From the NCBI GenBank assembly GCA_017744365.1, contig JAGIBL010000002.1, positions 806,001-870,000 on the forward strand: 64,000 nt of DNA, given 5' to 3'. Below the pieces are notes generated by a model that was given only the letters and a program-made list of their open reading frames with translations, ran no database searches and was not told the DNA's origin. The DNA is from Nocardioidaceae bacterium (GTDB lineage: Bacteria; Actinomycetota; Actinomycetes; Propionibacteriales; Nocardioidaceae). Shown one piece after another: positions 34,346-42,740 of the stretch; positions within the stretch are counted from its first letter, which is position 1, and each line of letters starts with the position of its first letter. The position numbers and the translations under genes are program-made.

Positions 34346-35814
34346 GCAATGTGTGGAGCGGTCTCCACTACCGCCGCTCCCTGGCCAGCCGGGTCACCCT
34401 GCTGACCACGATGGCCGTCGGCTTCGCGGTGAGCGCGGTCGCCTTCGCGGCGTACGCGACCGTGAAGGCGCAGGCCATCGGCTCGCTGGACGAGTCGATG
34501 ATCGCCCGGGCCGAGCAGGCCGCCGACGCCAACAGCCTGAACGCTCTGGCCCGCGAGCAGGTGCCCGCGTGGGCGCTGGGTGCGGCCAACGTCAACATCA
34601 TCTACATCAGCGTGCTGACCACGCCGATCACGATCTACCCGTTCAGCAACACCGAGGGGACCGTCGGGATCAGCACCCGCGAGGTGGACGTCGCCAAGGG
34701 CAAGCACGAGACCTCCGCGCGCACGGTCTGGTGGCACGGCGAGCGCTGGCGGGTGGTCTCGGTGCCCGCCGGCGAGGGCCAGGCCCTGGTGCTCGCGCAG
34801 TCGATGGAGTCCACCGACAAGATGCTCGACCGGCTCGGGCTGGTGATGCTGCTCTTCGGTGTGGCCGGCATGATTGCCGCCGGGCTGGCCGGCTGGGCGG
34901 TGGCCCGCAACGGCCTGCGCCCGGTACGCCGGCTGACCTTCGTGGTCGAGGACATCGCCCGGACCCAGCGGCTCGAGCCGATCCCGATCGAGGGCAGCGA
35001 CGAGGTGGCCCGGCTGGCGAGCGCGTTCAACGAGATGCTCCGCGCGCTCGCGGCCTCGCAGCACCGCCAGCGGCAGCTGGTCGCCGACGCCGGCCACGAG
35101 CTGCGCACCCCGCTGACCTCGCTGCGCACCAACCTCGACCTGCTGGTGCAGGCGGACGCGACCGCCGGGCTCTCACCGGAGAGCCGGGCCGAGCTGCTCG
35201 ACGACGTCCGCGCGCAGATCGAGGAGATGACCACGCTGATCGGCGACCTGGTCGAGCTGGCCCGCGACGAGCCGGTCGCGCCGACCGTCGAGCCGGTCGA
35301 GCTGAGCGCGGTCATCGAGCAGGCCGTCTCCCGGGTCCGCCGGCGCGCGCCCGAGGTCGACTTCGACGTACGGACCTCGCCGTGGTGGGTGACCGGCGAC
35401 GCAGACGCGCTGGAGCGAGCGGTGACCAACCTGCTCGACAACGCCGCCAAGTGGAGCCCGGCGGGCTCGACGGTCGCGGTGCACCTCGAGGACGGGACCC
35501 TCCTGGTCGCCGACCAGGGTCCGGGGATCGCGGCGGCCGACCTGCCGCACGTCTTCGAGCGCTTCTACCGGTCGGCGGAGTCGCGCAGCATGCCCGGCTC
35601 GGGGCTGGGTCTCTCCATCGTCGCCTCGGTCGCCGCGCGGCACGGCGGCGTGGTCCGCGCCGGCACCGGGCCCGACGGCGGCGCCGGCTTCTGGTTCTCG
35701 CTGCCCGGGCACCCGGCTCCCCCGGACGCATCCACCGGCACCGGAACTCTTGGGACTACTCGTAGCCGGGTCAAAGAAACCTCTCAGGATCGCTCGGCAC
35801 GATCGAAGGCATGA
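34342..35814 (+). CDS. mprB: Sensor histidine kinase, MprB-like
   Basis: A 490-residue membrane sensor. Two helices (about 20-42 and 167-188) flank an extracytoplasmic domain of ~125 residues; a HAMP domain follows, then the dimerisation helix with phospho-His H252 (AGHELRTPL) and an ATP-binding domain with N box (NLLDNAAKW), G1 ([10 protein letters not shown]), F box (FERFYRS) and G2 (GSGLGLSIV). It should phosphorylate MprA. The start overlaps mprA by 4 bp and the stop overlaps the protease by 4 bp. Confidence 0.88.
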   Translation: MSNVWSGLHYRRSLASRVTLLTTMAVGFAVSAVAFAAYATVKAQAIGSLDESMIARAEQAADANSLNALAREQVPAWALGAANVNIIYISVLTTPITIYPFSNTEGTVGISTREVDVAKGKHETSARTVWWHGERWRVVSVPAGEGQALVLAQSMESTDKMLDRLGLVMLLFGVAGMIAAGLAGWAVARNGLRPVRRLTFVVEDIARTQRLEPIPIEGSDEVARLASAFNEMLRALAASQHRQRQLVADAGHELRTPLTSLRTNLDLLVQADATAGLSPESRAELLDDVRAQIEEMTTLIGDLVELARDEPVAPTVEPVELSAVIEQAVSRVRRRAPEVDFDVRTSPWWVTGDADALERAVTNLLDNAAKWSPAGSTVAVHLEDGTLLVADQGPGIAAADLPHVFERFYRSAESRSMPGSGLGLSIVASVAARHGGVVRAGTGPDGGAGFWFSLPGHPAPPDASTGTGTLGTTRSRVKETSQDRSARSKA

Positions 35815-37139
35815 CAGAGCAGCACGACCCCTCAGGCACCTCGAACGACGAGACCCCGGCTGGGACGCCTCCTGGGTACGGCTGGTCTGCCGAGCCCCCG
35901 GCTCCGGCTGCGGAAGAGACCCGGCCCCTGCCGCCGTTCCAACAGCCCGCCTCCCCCGCGACCACGACCGCACCCGTGCGTCGCCCCGGAGGTTTGACGG
36001 CGGCGGTGCTGGCCGGGGCTCTCCTCCTCGGAGGGGCAGCCGGAGTCGGCGGGGCCGCCTGGTACGACGCCTGGAAGGGCGACGACCAGACGGTCTCGTC
36101 GACCGGCTCCTCCGGACCCATCAGCGCGAGCAACGCGGCCAACCTGCCCTCGGGCACGGTCGAGAAGGTCGCCGCCACGGTGCTCCCCTCGGTCGTCAAG
36201 ATCAACGTGCGCGGCAACAGCGGCTCCGGATCCGGCTCGGGCATCGTGCTCGACGACCAGGGCCACATCCTCACCAACAACCACGTGGTCTCGCTGGCCG
36301 GCGACGGCGGCTCGATCACGGCCAGCTTCAACGACGGCAAGACCGTCCGCGCGCAGGTGGTCGGCACCGACTCGGTCACCGACCTCGCGGTCATCAAGGT
36401 CGACGGCGTCTCCGGCCTCAAGCCGGCCACCCTCGGCAAGTCCAGCGACCTGCGGGTTGGTCAGTCGGTGGTCGCCATCGGCTCGCCGTACGGGCTGAAC
36501 TCGACGGTCACCACGGGCATCGTCTCCGCGCTCAACCGGCCGGTCTCGGTGCAGAGCGAGGACGACAGCCAGCCCTCCGACCCGTTCGGCTTCGGCCAGC
36601 AGCAACAGCAGCAGCCGAGCCAGAGCACCACCTACCCGGCCATCCAGACCGACGCGGCCATCAACCCCGGCAACTCCGGCGGCCCGCTGGTGGACATGAG
36701 CGGGCGCGTGGTCGGCATCAACTCCTCCATCCGTACCTCCGACAGCGGCGGTCTCGGCGGGTCCGGCGGCTCCATCGGCCTGGGCTTCGCGATCCCGATC
36801 GACGAGGCGCTCCCGATCGTCAACCAGATCATCGACGGCGACTCCCCGACCCACGCCCGGCTGGCGATCAGCGTCTCCGACGTCGGCAGCGACACCCTCG
36901 CCCAGGGCGCCCAGGTGGAGAGCGTCGAGTCCGGCGGCCCGGCCGACAAGGCCGGCCTGCGGAAGGGCGACGTCATCACCAAGGTCGACGACGAGGTCAT
37001 CGACAGCTCCGAGTCCCTGGTGGCGACCGTCCGCGGTCACCGGCCCGACGAGAAGGTGACGATCACCTACCTGCGCGACGGGAAGACCCAGACCACCACG
37101 GCGACCCTCGGCTCGGACGCGAAGACCACGAACTCCTAG
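35811..37139 (+). CDS. pepD: HtrA-type serine protease with PDZ domain, PepD-like
   Basis: A 442-residue membrane-tethered protease. A proline-rich cytoplasmic N-terminus leads to one membrane helix (AAVLAGALLLGGAAGVGGAAW, about 64-84). The chymotrypsin-like domain has the triad H158 (TNNHVV), D191 (TDLAVIK) and S289 (GNSGGPL), with a Gln-rich loop between D and S. A C-terminal PDZ domain begins around 345. In mycobacteria, PepD acts on the envelope under stress and is induced by MprA. It converges on pabB with a 4-bp overlap. Confidence 0.9.
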   Translation: MTEQHDPSGTSNDETPAGTPPGYGWSAEPPAPAAEETRPLPPFQQPASPATTTAPVRRPGGLTAAVLAGALLLGGAAGVGGAAWYDAWKGDDQTVSSTGSSGPISASNAANLPSGTVEKVAATVLPSVVKINVRGNSGSGSGSGIVLDDQGHILTNNHVVSLAGDGGSITASFNDGKTVRAQVVGTDSVTDLAVIKVDGVSGLKPATLGKSSDLRVGQSVVAIGSPYGLNSTVTTGIVSALNRPVSVQSEDDSQPSDPFGFGQQQQQQPSQSTTYPAIQTDAAINPGNSGGPLVDMSGRVVGINSSIRTSDSGGLGGSGGSIGLGFAIPIDEALPIVNQIIDGDSPTHARLAISVSDVGSDTLAQGAQVESVESGGPADKAGLRKGDVITKVDDEVIDSSESLVATVRGHRPDEKVTITYLRDGKTQTTTATLGSDAKTTNS

Positions 37140-38332
37140 AGCGCACCCCGCACGCGGGCGGCCTTCCAGCGCGACTCGGCCCACTCCTCGGCGACCTCGG
37201 AACGCACCGTGATGCCGCCGCCGGTGCCGAGCCACCACGGCCCGGCGCCGGAGCGGAACAGCGAGCGGATCACCACGCCGAGGTCGGCGCGACCGTCCCC
37301 GGAGATCCAGCCGAAGGCACCGGCGTAGACACCGCGGGGATCCGCCTCGACGGCGTCGATGACCTCCATCGTGCGCAGCTTGGGGGCGCCGGTCATCGAG
37401 CCGGCCGGGAACATCGCGCGCAGCGCCTCGACGGTGCCGACCTCGGCGCGCAGCCGGCCGGTGATCGTGGTGACCAGCTGGTGCACGCTCGGGTACGACT
37501 CGACGTCGAGCAGCCGGGGCACCTCGACGGTGCCCGGCTCGCAGACCAGGGACAGGTCGTTGCGGAGCAGGTCGACGATCATCAGGTTCTCGGCGCGGAA
37601 CTTCGGGTCCGTGGCCAGCCGCTCGCGCAGCAGCTCGTCCTCCGCAGGCGTGCGCCCGCGCGGGGTGGTGCCCTTGATCGGCCGGGTCTCGACCCGCCGG
37701 TTCCGGTCGATGGTGGCGAACCGCTCGGGCGAGGCCGAGAGCAGCCAGGTGTCCCCGTGTCGCAGCACGCCGGCGTACGGCGCCGGGTTGGTGCTGCGCA
37801 GCCGCCGGTAGATCGCGACCGGGTCGTCGGCCGACGCGTGCTGCTCGCGGTAGGTCAGGTTCACCTCGTAGGAGTTGCCGGCGTGCAGCTGCTCCTGCAC
37901 CTCGGCGAACGCCGTCGCGTACCAGTCCGGCACCGGCTCGTCGACCTCGGCGTCGACGTCGGTCGGCGGCGCCGGGACCTCACCCTCGGAGACCCGGATC
38001 GTGCGCGCCCGCATCCAGACCGCGTCCGGCACGCCCGGCAGCCTGCGTGCGGGCAGGTCGGGGCGGGCGCCGTAGCCGAAGTAGCCGACCCAGTGCGTGT
38101 CCGGGTCGCCGTCGAGCCGTTGCTGCAGGGCGGCGAAGACGTCGTCGCCGACGACCCGGCCGCCCGGGCGCTCGGTGACGACACCGTCGGCGAGGACCAG
38201 GGAGACGTCGTCCTCGGCCAGCCAGCCGAGGATCGAGCGCTGCCCCGACCACGGCTGCGAGCCGCCGCCGTCGAGCCAGAAGCAGCGGTCGTGCTCGGCG
38301 GCGATCCGGGCGAACTCCTCGGCCGCGCTCAC
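37136..38332 (-). CDS. pabB: Aminodeoxychorismate synthase, component I
   Basis: A 398-residue chorismate-binding enzyme. The motif PIKGTTPRG, with lysine where anthranilate synthases have alanine (PIAGT), marks it as the PabB type, which makes 4-amino-4-deoxychorismate for folate. Other family motifs are AGNSYEVNLT, ENLMIVDLLRND and FPAGSMTGAPK. The N-terminal half is shorter than in TrpE. It is the last of a three-gene operon with pabA and a fused TrpE-like gene, overlapping pabA by ATGA. Ammonia comes from PabA. Confidence 0.9.
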   Translation of the reverse strand: MSAAEEFARIAAEHDRCFWLDGGGSQPWSGQRSILGWLAEDDVSLVLADGVVTERPGGRVVGDDVFAALQQRLDGDPDTHWVGYFGYGARPDLPARRLPGVPDAVWMRARTIRVSEGEVPAPPTDVDAEVDEPVPDWYATAFAEVQEQLHAGNSYEVNLTYREQHASADDPVAIYRRLRSTNPAPYAGVLRHGDTWLLSASPERFATIDRNRRVETRPIKGTTPRGRTPAEDELLRERLATDPKFRAENLMIVDLLRNDLSLVCEPGTVEVPRLLDVESYPSVHQLVTTITGRLRAEVGTVEALRAMFPAGSMTGAPKLRTMEVIDAVEADPRGVYAGAFGWISGDGRADLGVVIRSLFRSGAGPWWLGTGGGITVRSEVAEEWAESRWKAARVRGAL

Positions 38333-38895
38333 GACCCCACTCCCCGATCGGCGCCGCCCAGGAAGTTCGCGACCAGCGCGCGGCCGTGCTGCGACAGGAT
38401 CGACTCGGGGTGGAACTGGACGCCGTGCAGCGGCTTCTCCCGGTGCACCACGCCCATCACCACGCCGTCCGCCGTGGCGGTGACGCGCAGGACGTCGGGC
38501 ACCTCGACCGCGGCGAGCGAGTGGTAGCGGACCGCGTCGAACCCCGGCGGCAGTCCCGTGAAGACGCCGGTGCCGTCGTGCTGGATGCGGGCCACCTCGC
38601 CGTGCGCCGGGGGGACCCGGTCCACGCGCCCGCCGTACGAGGTGACCAGGGCCTGCATCCCGAGGCAGACGCCGAGGACCGGCACCCCGCGCTCGAAGAC
38701 GGCCCTGCCCAGGGCGAAGTCCGCGGGCGACGCCGGGTGCCCCGGGCCCGGCGAGAGCACCAGGTGGGTGTAGCCGGACAGGTCAGGGTCCTCGTCGTGC
38801 TCGACCACGTCCGGGAGCACACCGGTCACCGCGGCGACCAGGTGGACCAGGTTCCAGGTGTAGGAGTCGTGGTGGTCGACCACGAGGACGTTCAC
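38329..38895 (-). CDS. pabA: Aminodeoxychorismate/anthranilate synthase, glutamine amidotransferase
   Basis: A 188-residue class I amidotransferase. The catalytic triad is Cys in PVLGVCLGMQAL and His-x-Glu in GVQFHPESI. The start motif VVDHHDSYTWNL matches PabA/TrpG. It sits between pabB and the TrpE-like fusion and overlaps both by 4 bp. Because the fusion has its own amidotransferase domain, this subunit most likely serves PabB. Confidence 0.9.
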   Translation of the reverse strand: MNVLVVDHHDSYTWNLVHLVAAVTGVLPDVVEHDEDPDLSGYTHLVLSPGPGHPASPADFALGRAVFERGVPVLGVCLGMQALVTSYGGRVDRVPPAHGEVARIQHDGTGVFTGLPPGFDAVRYHSLAAVEVPDVLRVTATADGVVMGVVHREKPLHGVQFHPESILSQHGRALVANFLGGADRGVGS

Positions 38896-40802
38896 GTCAC
38901 GAGGTCCAGCAGCAGCCTGCGCAGCAGCGCGACGCCGTTCTCGGTGAGGATCGACTCGGCGTGGAACTGGACGCCGCGGAAGTGCGGCCCGGCGACGAGG
39001 TGGATGTCCCCGGTCGGGCCGTCGGCCTCGACGCGGACCCTGTCCGGGAGCCGGTCGGGCACTCGTCCCACGAACGTGTTGTAGAACCCGACGACCTCCG
39101 GACGGCCGTCGATCTCGACGGTCGACTGCGTCCCCTGGAAGACGATGTCCTTGTAGGCAAGGGGAATCCCGAGCCGGTCGCAGAGCACCTGGTGCCCCAG
39201 GCAGACCGAGAGGAAGGGCTTGGTCCCGGCCAGCAGCTCGTCGACGGCACCGCGGAACGTGGCGATCTTGGCGCTGCTCTCGTCGCGCGGGTCACCCGGG
39301 CCCGGACCCACGACGGCGAGGTCGTAGGTGTCGAAGCCGCCCGGCCGGTAGTCCTCGTGCCGGATCACCGTCGGCTTCATGCCGAGCACCGCGAAGACGT
39401 GGCAGAGCATGTTGGCGAAGTCGTCCTCGCCGTGCAGGATCGCCACGCTCCGCCCGGCCAGCTCGGGTGCGGGCGCCGCGCCGGCCTGGTCGGTCAGCCA
39501 GAACTTGGAGAGCCGCTGGTTGCGCGAGTTCAGCGCGATCAGCACATCCTCGTCGCGGGCCAGGTCGGCGATCTCGGCGGGCTTGCCGGACGCGCGCGGC
39601 ACCAGCCCGAAGGCCGACAGGATCCCGCCCGCCTTGGCCGCGGTCTCGGCGACCTCGGAGGCCGGGTCGGAGTCGCGCACCAGGGTCGCGCCGGCGGTCA
39701 CCTTGAGGGCGCCGTCCGGGGAGACGTCCGCGGTGCGGATCACGATCGGCGAGTCCGCGGTCTGGCGTCCCTCGGCGTCGCGGCCGATCAGCGCGAGCGC
39801 GCCGGCGTAGTAGCCGCGGCCCTCGGTCTCGTACCGCTTGATGAGCCGGCAGGCGTTCTCCACCGGGGCACCGGTCACGGTCGCGGCGAACATCGAGTCG
39901 CGCAGCACGTCGCGGACGTCGGAACGGGTGCGCCCGGCCAGCAGGTACTCGGTGTGCACCAGGTGCGTCATCGGCTTGAGGAACGGGCCGAGCACCTGGC
40001 CGCCCTCGTGGCAGATGTCGCACATCATCTTGAGCTCTTCGTCGACGACCATGAAGAGCTCGTAGATCTCCTTCTCGTCGGCCAGGAAGTCCAGCAGCCG
40101 GGCCTTGCGCGCCTCGGCGGACTCGTCCGGGTCGACTTCGGCGGAGACCAGCCGGAAGGTGCCGGAGATCGGGTTCATCTTGACGTCGCCGCCGTGCACG
40201 CTGACGTGCCGCTCCGGCGAGGCGCCGATGAGGAACCGGTCGCCGGTCCAGAAGCAGTAGGTCCAGTAGGCGCCGCGCTCGTTCTCGAGCAGGTGCCGCA
40301 GCACGGTCAGCGCCTTGGCCGGCCCCCAGTCGGCGAGCTGAGCCCGGTAGTGCCGGCCGATCACCAGGTTCGCGCCCTCGCCGTTGCCGATCTCCTCGGC
40401 GATGATCCGGCCGACCGTGCCGGCGTACGTCGCGTCGTCGGTCTCGAAGCCGCCGCGGTCGGCAAAGGCGACCTCCTCGTCCGGGAGCGCCGCGACCAGC
40501 TCGGCCAGCGGCACCTCGAGCTCGGTCTCGAGGGACACCACCGCCAGCGGCGTGCCGTCGTCGTGGGCCTCGAAGCCACGCTCGGTCACCTGCCGGAACG
40601 GGACCGCGACCAGGGTGTCGAAGCGGCGGCCGGGCTCGGGCTTGCCCTCGACGACGGGGATGTCGGCCAGCCGCTCGGCGTCCACCAGCGACCCGCCGAC
40701 CAAGGTGACGGTCTCGCTGTCGCGCAGCCGGATGACCGCCCACGCCTGCTGGCCCGTCACCTGCGCGAGGGCTTCGGGGGCGGAGGGCTGTTGTGCGGAC
40801 AT
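38892..40802 (-). CDS. PhzE/TrpEG-type fused chorismate synthase and amidotransferase
   Basis: A 636-residue fusion. The first ~420 residues are a chorismate-binding domain with MNPISGTFR in place of PIAGT, MCDICHEGGQVLGPFLKPM and DSMFAATVTGAPVENACRLIKRYE; the last ~200 residues are a class I glutamine amidotransferase with SVCLGHQ and the HAES end of the triad. Length and motifs agree with PhzE (2-amino-2-desoxyisochorismate synthase) and with the stand-alone 'anthranilate synthase family' proteins of actinobacteria. No other phenazine gene is nearby. It opens the operon, with only 64 bp to the divergent PPOX-family gene. Confidence 0.82.
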   Translation of the reverse strand: MSAQQPSAPEALAQVTGQQAWAVIRLRDSETVTLVGGSLVDAERLADIPVVEGKPEPGRRFDTLVAVPFRQVTERGFEAHDDGTPLAVVSLETELEVPLAELVAALPDEEVAFADRGGFETDDATYAGTVGRIIAEEIGNGEGANLVIGRHYRAQLADWGPAKALTVLRHLLENERGAYWTYCFWTGDRFLIGASPERHVSVHGGDVKMNPISGTFRLVSAEVDPDESAEARKARLLDFLADEKEIYELFMVVDEELKMMCDICHEGGQVLGPFLKPMTHLVHTEYLLAGRTRSDVRDVLRDSMFAATVTGAPVENACRLIKRYETEGRGYYAGALALIGRDAEGRQTADSPIVIRTADVSPDGALKVTAGATLVRDSDPASEVAETAAKAGGILSAFGLVPRASGKPAEIADLARDEDVLIALNSRNQRLSKFWLTDQAGAAPAPELAGRSVAILHGEDDFANMLCHVFAVLGMKPTVIRHEDYRPGGFDTYDLAVVGPGPGDPRDESSAKIATFRGAVDELLAGTKPFLSVCLGHQVLCDRLGIPLAYKDIVFQGTQSTVEIDGRPEVVGFYNTFVGRVPDRLPDRVRVEADGPTGDIHLVAGPHFRGVQFHAESILTENGVALLRRLLLDLVT

Positions 40803-40866
40803 GCTCGAACGCTACCAACGAGAACTCGGGTGCTCGCCGGGATAACCACGGTGCAGAATCGCGCGC

Positions 40867-41505
40867 ATGACAGTGCCACCCTCTGGACGCACGCGCCTGC
40901 GCCGCCTTCCCGAGAAGGCCGCCGCCGACCTGGCCTCCTTGCACGCCGTCCTGGACGCCGCCCGGGTGGCTCACGTCGCGTTCGTGCACGACGGCCATCC
41001 GGTGAACGTGCCGGTGGCCTGCGCCCGCGAGGGCGACCGGCTGCTGCTGCACGGGTCCACCGGATCGCGGCTGTTCCGAACCCTGGCCGATGGCGCCGCG
41101 GTGTGCGCGACGGTCACGCTGCTCGACGGGATGGTGCTGGCCCGGTCCGCCTTCGAGTCCTCGATGCACTACCGCAGTGCGATGGTCTTCGGGGTCGCCA
41201 CGGTCGTCGAGGACAAGGAGGCGGCGCTGCGGGCGATGTCGGAGGCGTGGATGCCGGGCCGCTGGGAGACCCTGCGCGCGCCGCGGGCCAAGGAGCTGGC
41301 CGCCACCCTGGTGCTCACGCTGCCGCTGGACGAGTGGTCGGTGAAGATCAGCGACGGCGACCCCGACGACCCGCCCGAGGACCTCGACGAGCCGGTGTGG
41401 GCAGGGGTGCTGCCGATCGTGTCGTCGTACGGCGAGGCGCGGCCGGCCCCGGACCTGCGCGGCGATCCGCCGCTGCCGGCGTACGTCGCCAGCTGGACGC
41501 CCTGA
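40867..41505 (+). CDS. Pyridoxamine 5'-phosphate oxidase-family flavin protein
   Basis: A 212-residue split-barrel FMN-binding protein of the NimA-like group. The opening HVAFVHDGHPVNVPVA and the central RSAFESSMHYRSAMVFG are its characteristic segments. Cofactor may be FMN or F420; true PNPOx activity is unlikely given the short loops. It is divergent with the PhzE-like gene. PhzG of phenazine pathways belongs to the same broad superfamily, but this protein is of the NimA-like branch. Confidence 0.78.
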   Translation: MTVPPSGRTRLRRLPEKAAADLASLHAVLDAARVAHVAFVHDGHPVNVPVACAREGDRLLLHGSTGSRLFRTLADGAAVCATVTLLDGMVLARSAFESSMHYRSAMVFGVATVVEDKEAALRAMSEAWMPGRWETLRAPRAKELAATLVLTLPLDEWSVKISDGDPDDPPEDLDEPVWAGVLPIVSSYGEARPAPDLRGDPPLPAYVASWTP

Positions 41506-41512
41506 CTCGGGA

Positions 41513-41932
41513 CTAGTTCCCCTGCAGGTGCCGGGCGAGGTTCTGCTGGACCCGCTCGGCGACCTTCTCGTCCTCGTGGAGCAAGTCCTCCAGCTCGCGC
41601 GCGTGCAGCACGAACAGGCGCATCGGGGTCTTCGCGACCACCGTGGCCGCGCGCAGGGTGTTCTTGAGGACCCCGACCTCGCCGATGAGCTCGCCGACGT
41701 CGGTGTCGCGCACCGGCTTGTCGTCGATCCGGATCTCGGCGACGCCGTCGGCGATGACGAACACCTCGTACGCGCGCTTGCCCTGCGAGGTGAGGACCTC
41801 ACCCTCGGGGACGTCGACCTCGGAGAGGTGCTTGTCGATGCGGGCGAGGACCTTGCCGGAGAGGCCCTCGAAGAGGGGGACCTGGCGGAGCACGTCGATG
41901 CGCTCTCGCGGTACACCGCGGCGACGGAACAT
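41513..41932 (-). CDS. Cyclic nucleotide-binding-domain protein
   Basis: A 139-residue protein that is little more than one cyclic nucleotide-binding beta barrel. VPLFEGLS near the N-terminus, AYEVFVIADGVAEI and GELIGEVGVL are the usual strand segments, although the phosphate-binding RxA motif is only partly kept (LRAATVV). There is no DNA-binding or effector domain. The ATG at 41932 follows AAAGGAGC. It could be a signal-binding subunit; partner unknown. Confidence 0.78.
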   Translation of the reverse strand: MFRRRGVPRERIDVLRQVPLFEGLSGKVLARIDKHLSEVDVPEGEVLTSQGKRAYEVFVIADGVAEIRIDDKPVRDTDVGELIGEVGVLKNTLRAATVVAKTPMRLFVLHARELEDLLHEDEKVAERVQQNLARHLQGN

Positions 41933-42009
41933 GTCCCGCTCCTTTCTCGACGGATCCAGACTGACAGGGGCGGCGTGGACAAGGCAATGGCCCACGATCG
42001 CGGCCTCCG

Positions 42010-42666
42010 TCAACCCGCGCCGAGCTGGTCGCGCAGCCCGGCGAGCAGCGGCGGCCCGGTCAGCCCGTCGAGCAGTGCGTGCGCCTTCCGCGCGTCCCCG
42101 GTGACGACCACGTCGGCGTCGGCCACGCGCTCGCCGAGGATGAGCGAGCGCAGCCCGGACCAGGTGAGCCGGAGGGTCGCGTCGGGCTCCCGGTCCGGCG
42201 CCGCCCGCACCTCGCCGCCGGCGACCTCGACCCGCACGTGCTCGTCCTCGACGCCCACCTCGAAGACGCCGTTCGCACGACGGGGCAGGGCGGTCGCACC
42301 GAGCAGCAGCGAGGTGAGCGGGACCCGCAGCGGGATCTGCGCGGGGTCCTCGGGCAGTCGCAGCCGCGGCGCTCCCCAGCGGCCGAGCGCCTCGAGGACC
42401 GGCCGCAGCGCCTGGCCCTCGTCGGTCAGCTCGTAGCCGCGGGACCGTCCGGCTCCGATCTGGCGGAGGACGCCGTGCTCGGTCAGCGTGCGCAGCCGCG
42501 CCGCCAGGATGTCGGTGCCGATGCCGCCGAGCCCGTTGAGCAGCTCGGAGTAGCGCCGTGGCCCGAGCAGCAGGTCGCGCACGATCAGCAGCGCCCAGCG
42601 TTCGCCGACGACGTTGAGCGAGGCGCCCACGGGGCAGAAGGACTGGTACTCGACAGGTGCGGCCAT
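42010..42666 (-). CDS. HxlR-family regulator with C-terminal SCP2-like domain
   Basis: A 218-residue regulator. The winged helix (CPVGASLNVVGERWALLIVRDLLLG to LTEHGVLRQ, about 10-95) is the MarR/HxlR type with the N-terminal Cys that in some members senses redox or electrophiles. The rest (about 125-218, LRLTWSGLRSLILGE) resembles a lipid-binding SCP2 domain. It is divergent from the MMPL transporter, with two CTTGGA-N3-TCCAAG operators between them, so it most likely controls that exporter and itself. Confidence 0.85.
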   Translation of the reverse strand: MAAPVEYQSFCPVGASLNVVGERWALLIVRDLLLGPRRYSELLNGLGGIGTDILAARLRTLTEHGVLRQIGAGRSRGYELTDEGQALRPVLEALGRWGAPRLRLPEDPAQIPLRVPLTSLLLGATALPRRANGVFEVGVEDEHVRVEVAGGEVRAAPDREPDATLRLTWSGLRSLILGERVADADVVVTGDARKAHALLDGLTGPPLLAGLRDQLGAG

Positions 42667-42688
42667 GTCGTCATCGTAAACCCCTTGA

Positions 42689-42703
42689 CTTGGATAATCC
42701 AAG
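42689..42703. promoter_or_regulatory. HxlR operator site 1
   Basis: CTTGGATAATCCAAG is a perfect 15-bp palindrome (CTTGGA-N3-TCCAAG) in the 74-bp gap between the hxlR-type gene and the MMPL gene. Confidence 0.6.
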
Positions 42704-42712
42704 CGCTTTCTA

Positions 42713-42727
42713 CTTGGAACATCCAAG
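42713..42727. promoter_or_regulatory. HxlR operator site 2
   Basis: CTTGGAACATCCAAG repeats the CTTGGA-N3-TCCAAG palindrome 24 bp from the first copy; it ends 13 bp before the MMPL start codon and overlaps its ribosome-binding area, where bound repressor would block transcription. Confidence 0.6.
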
Positions 42728-42740
42728 TGAAGGAGTCGCC

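Noticed and set aside
40867-41505. PhzG of a phenazine cluster next to a PhzE-like gene
   Set aside because: The protein is of the NimA-like branch, and phzA, B, D and F are absent, so a phenazine cluster is not supported.
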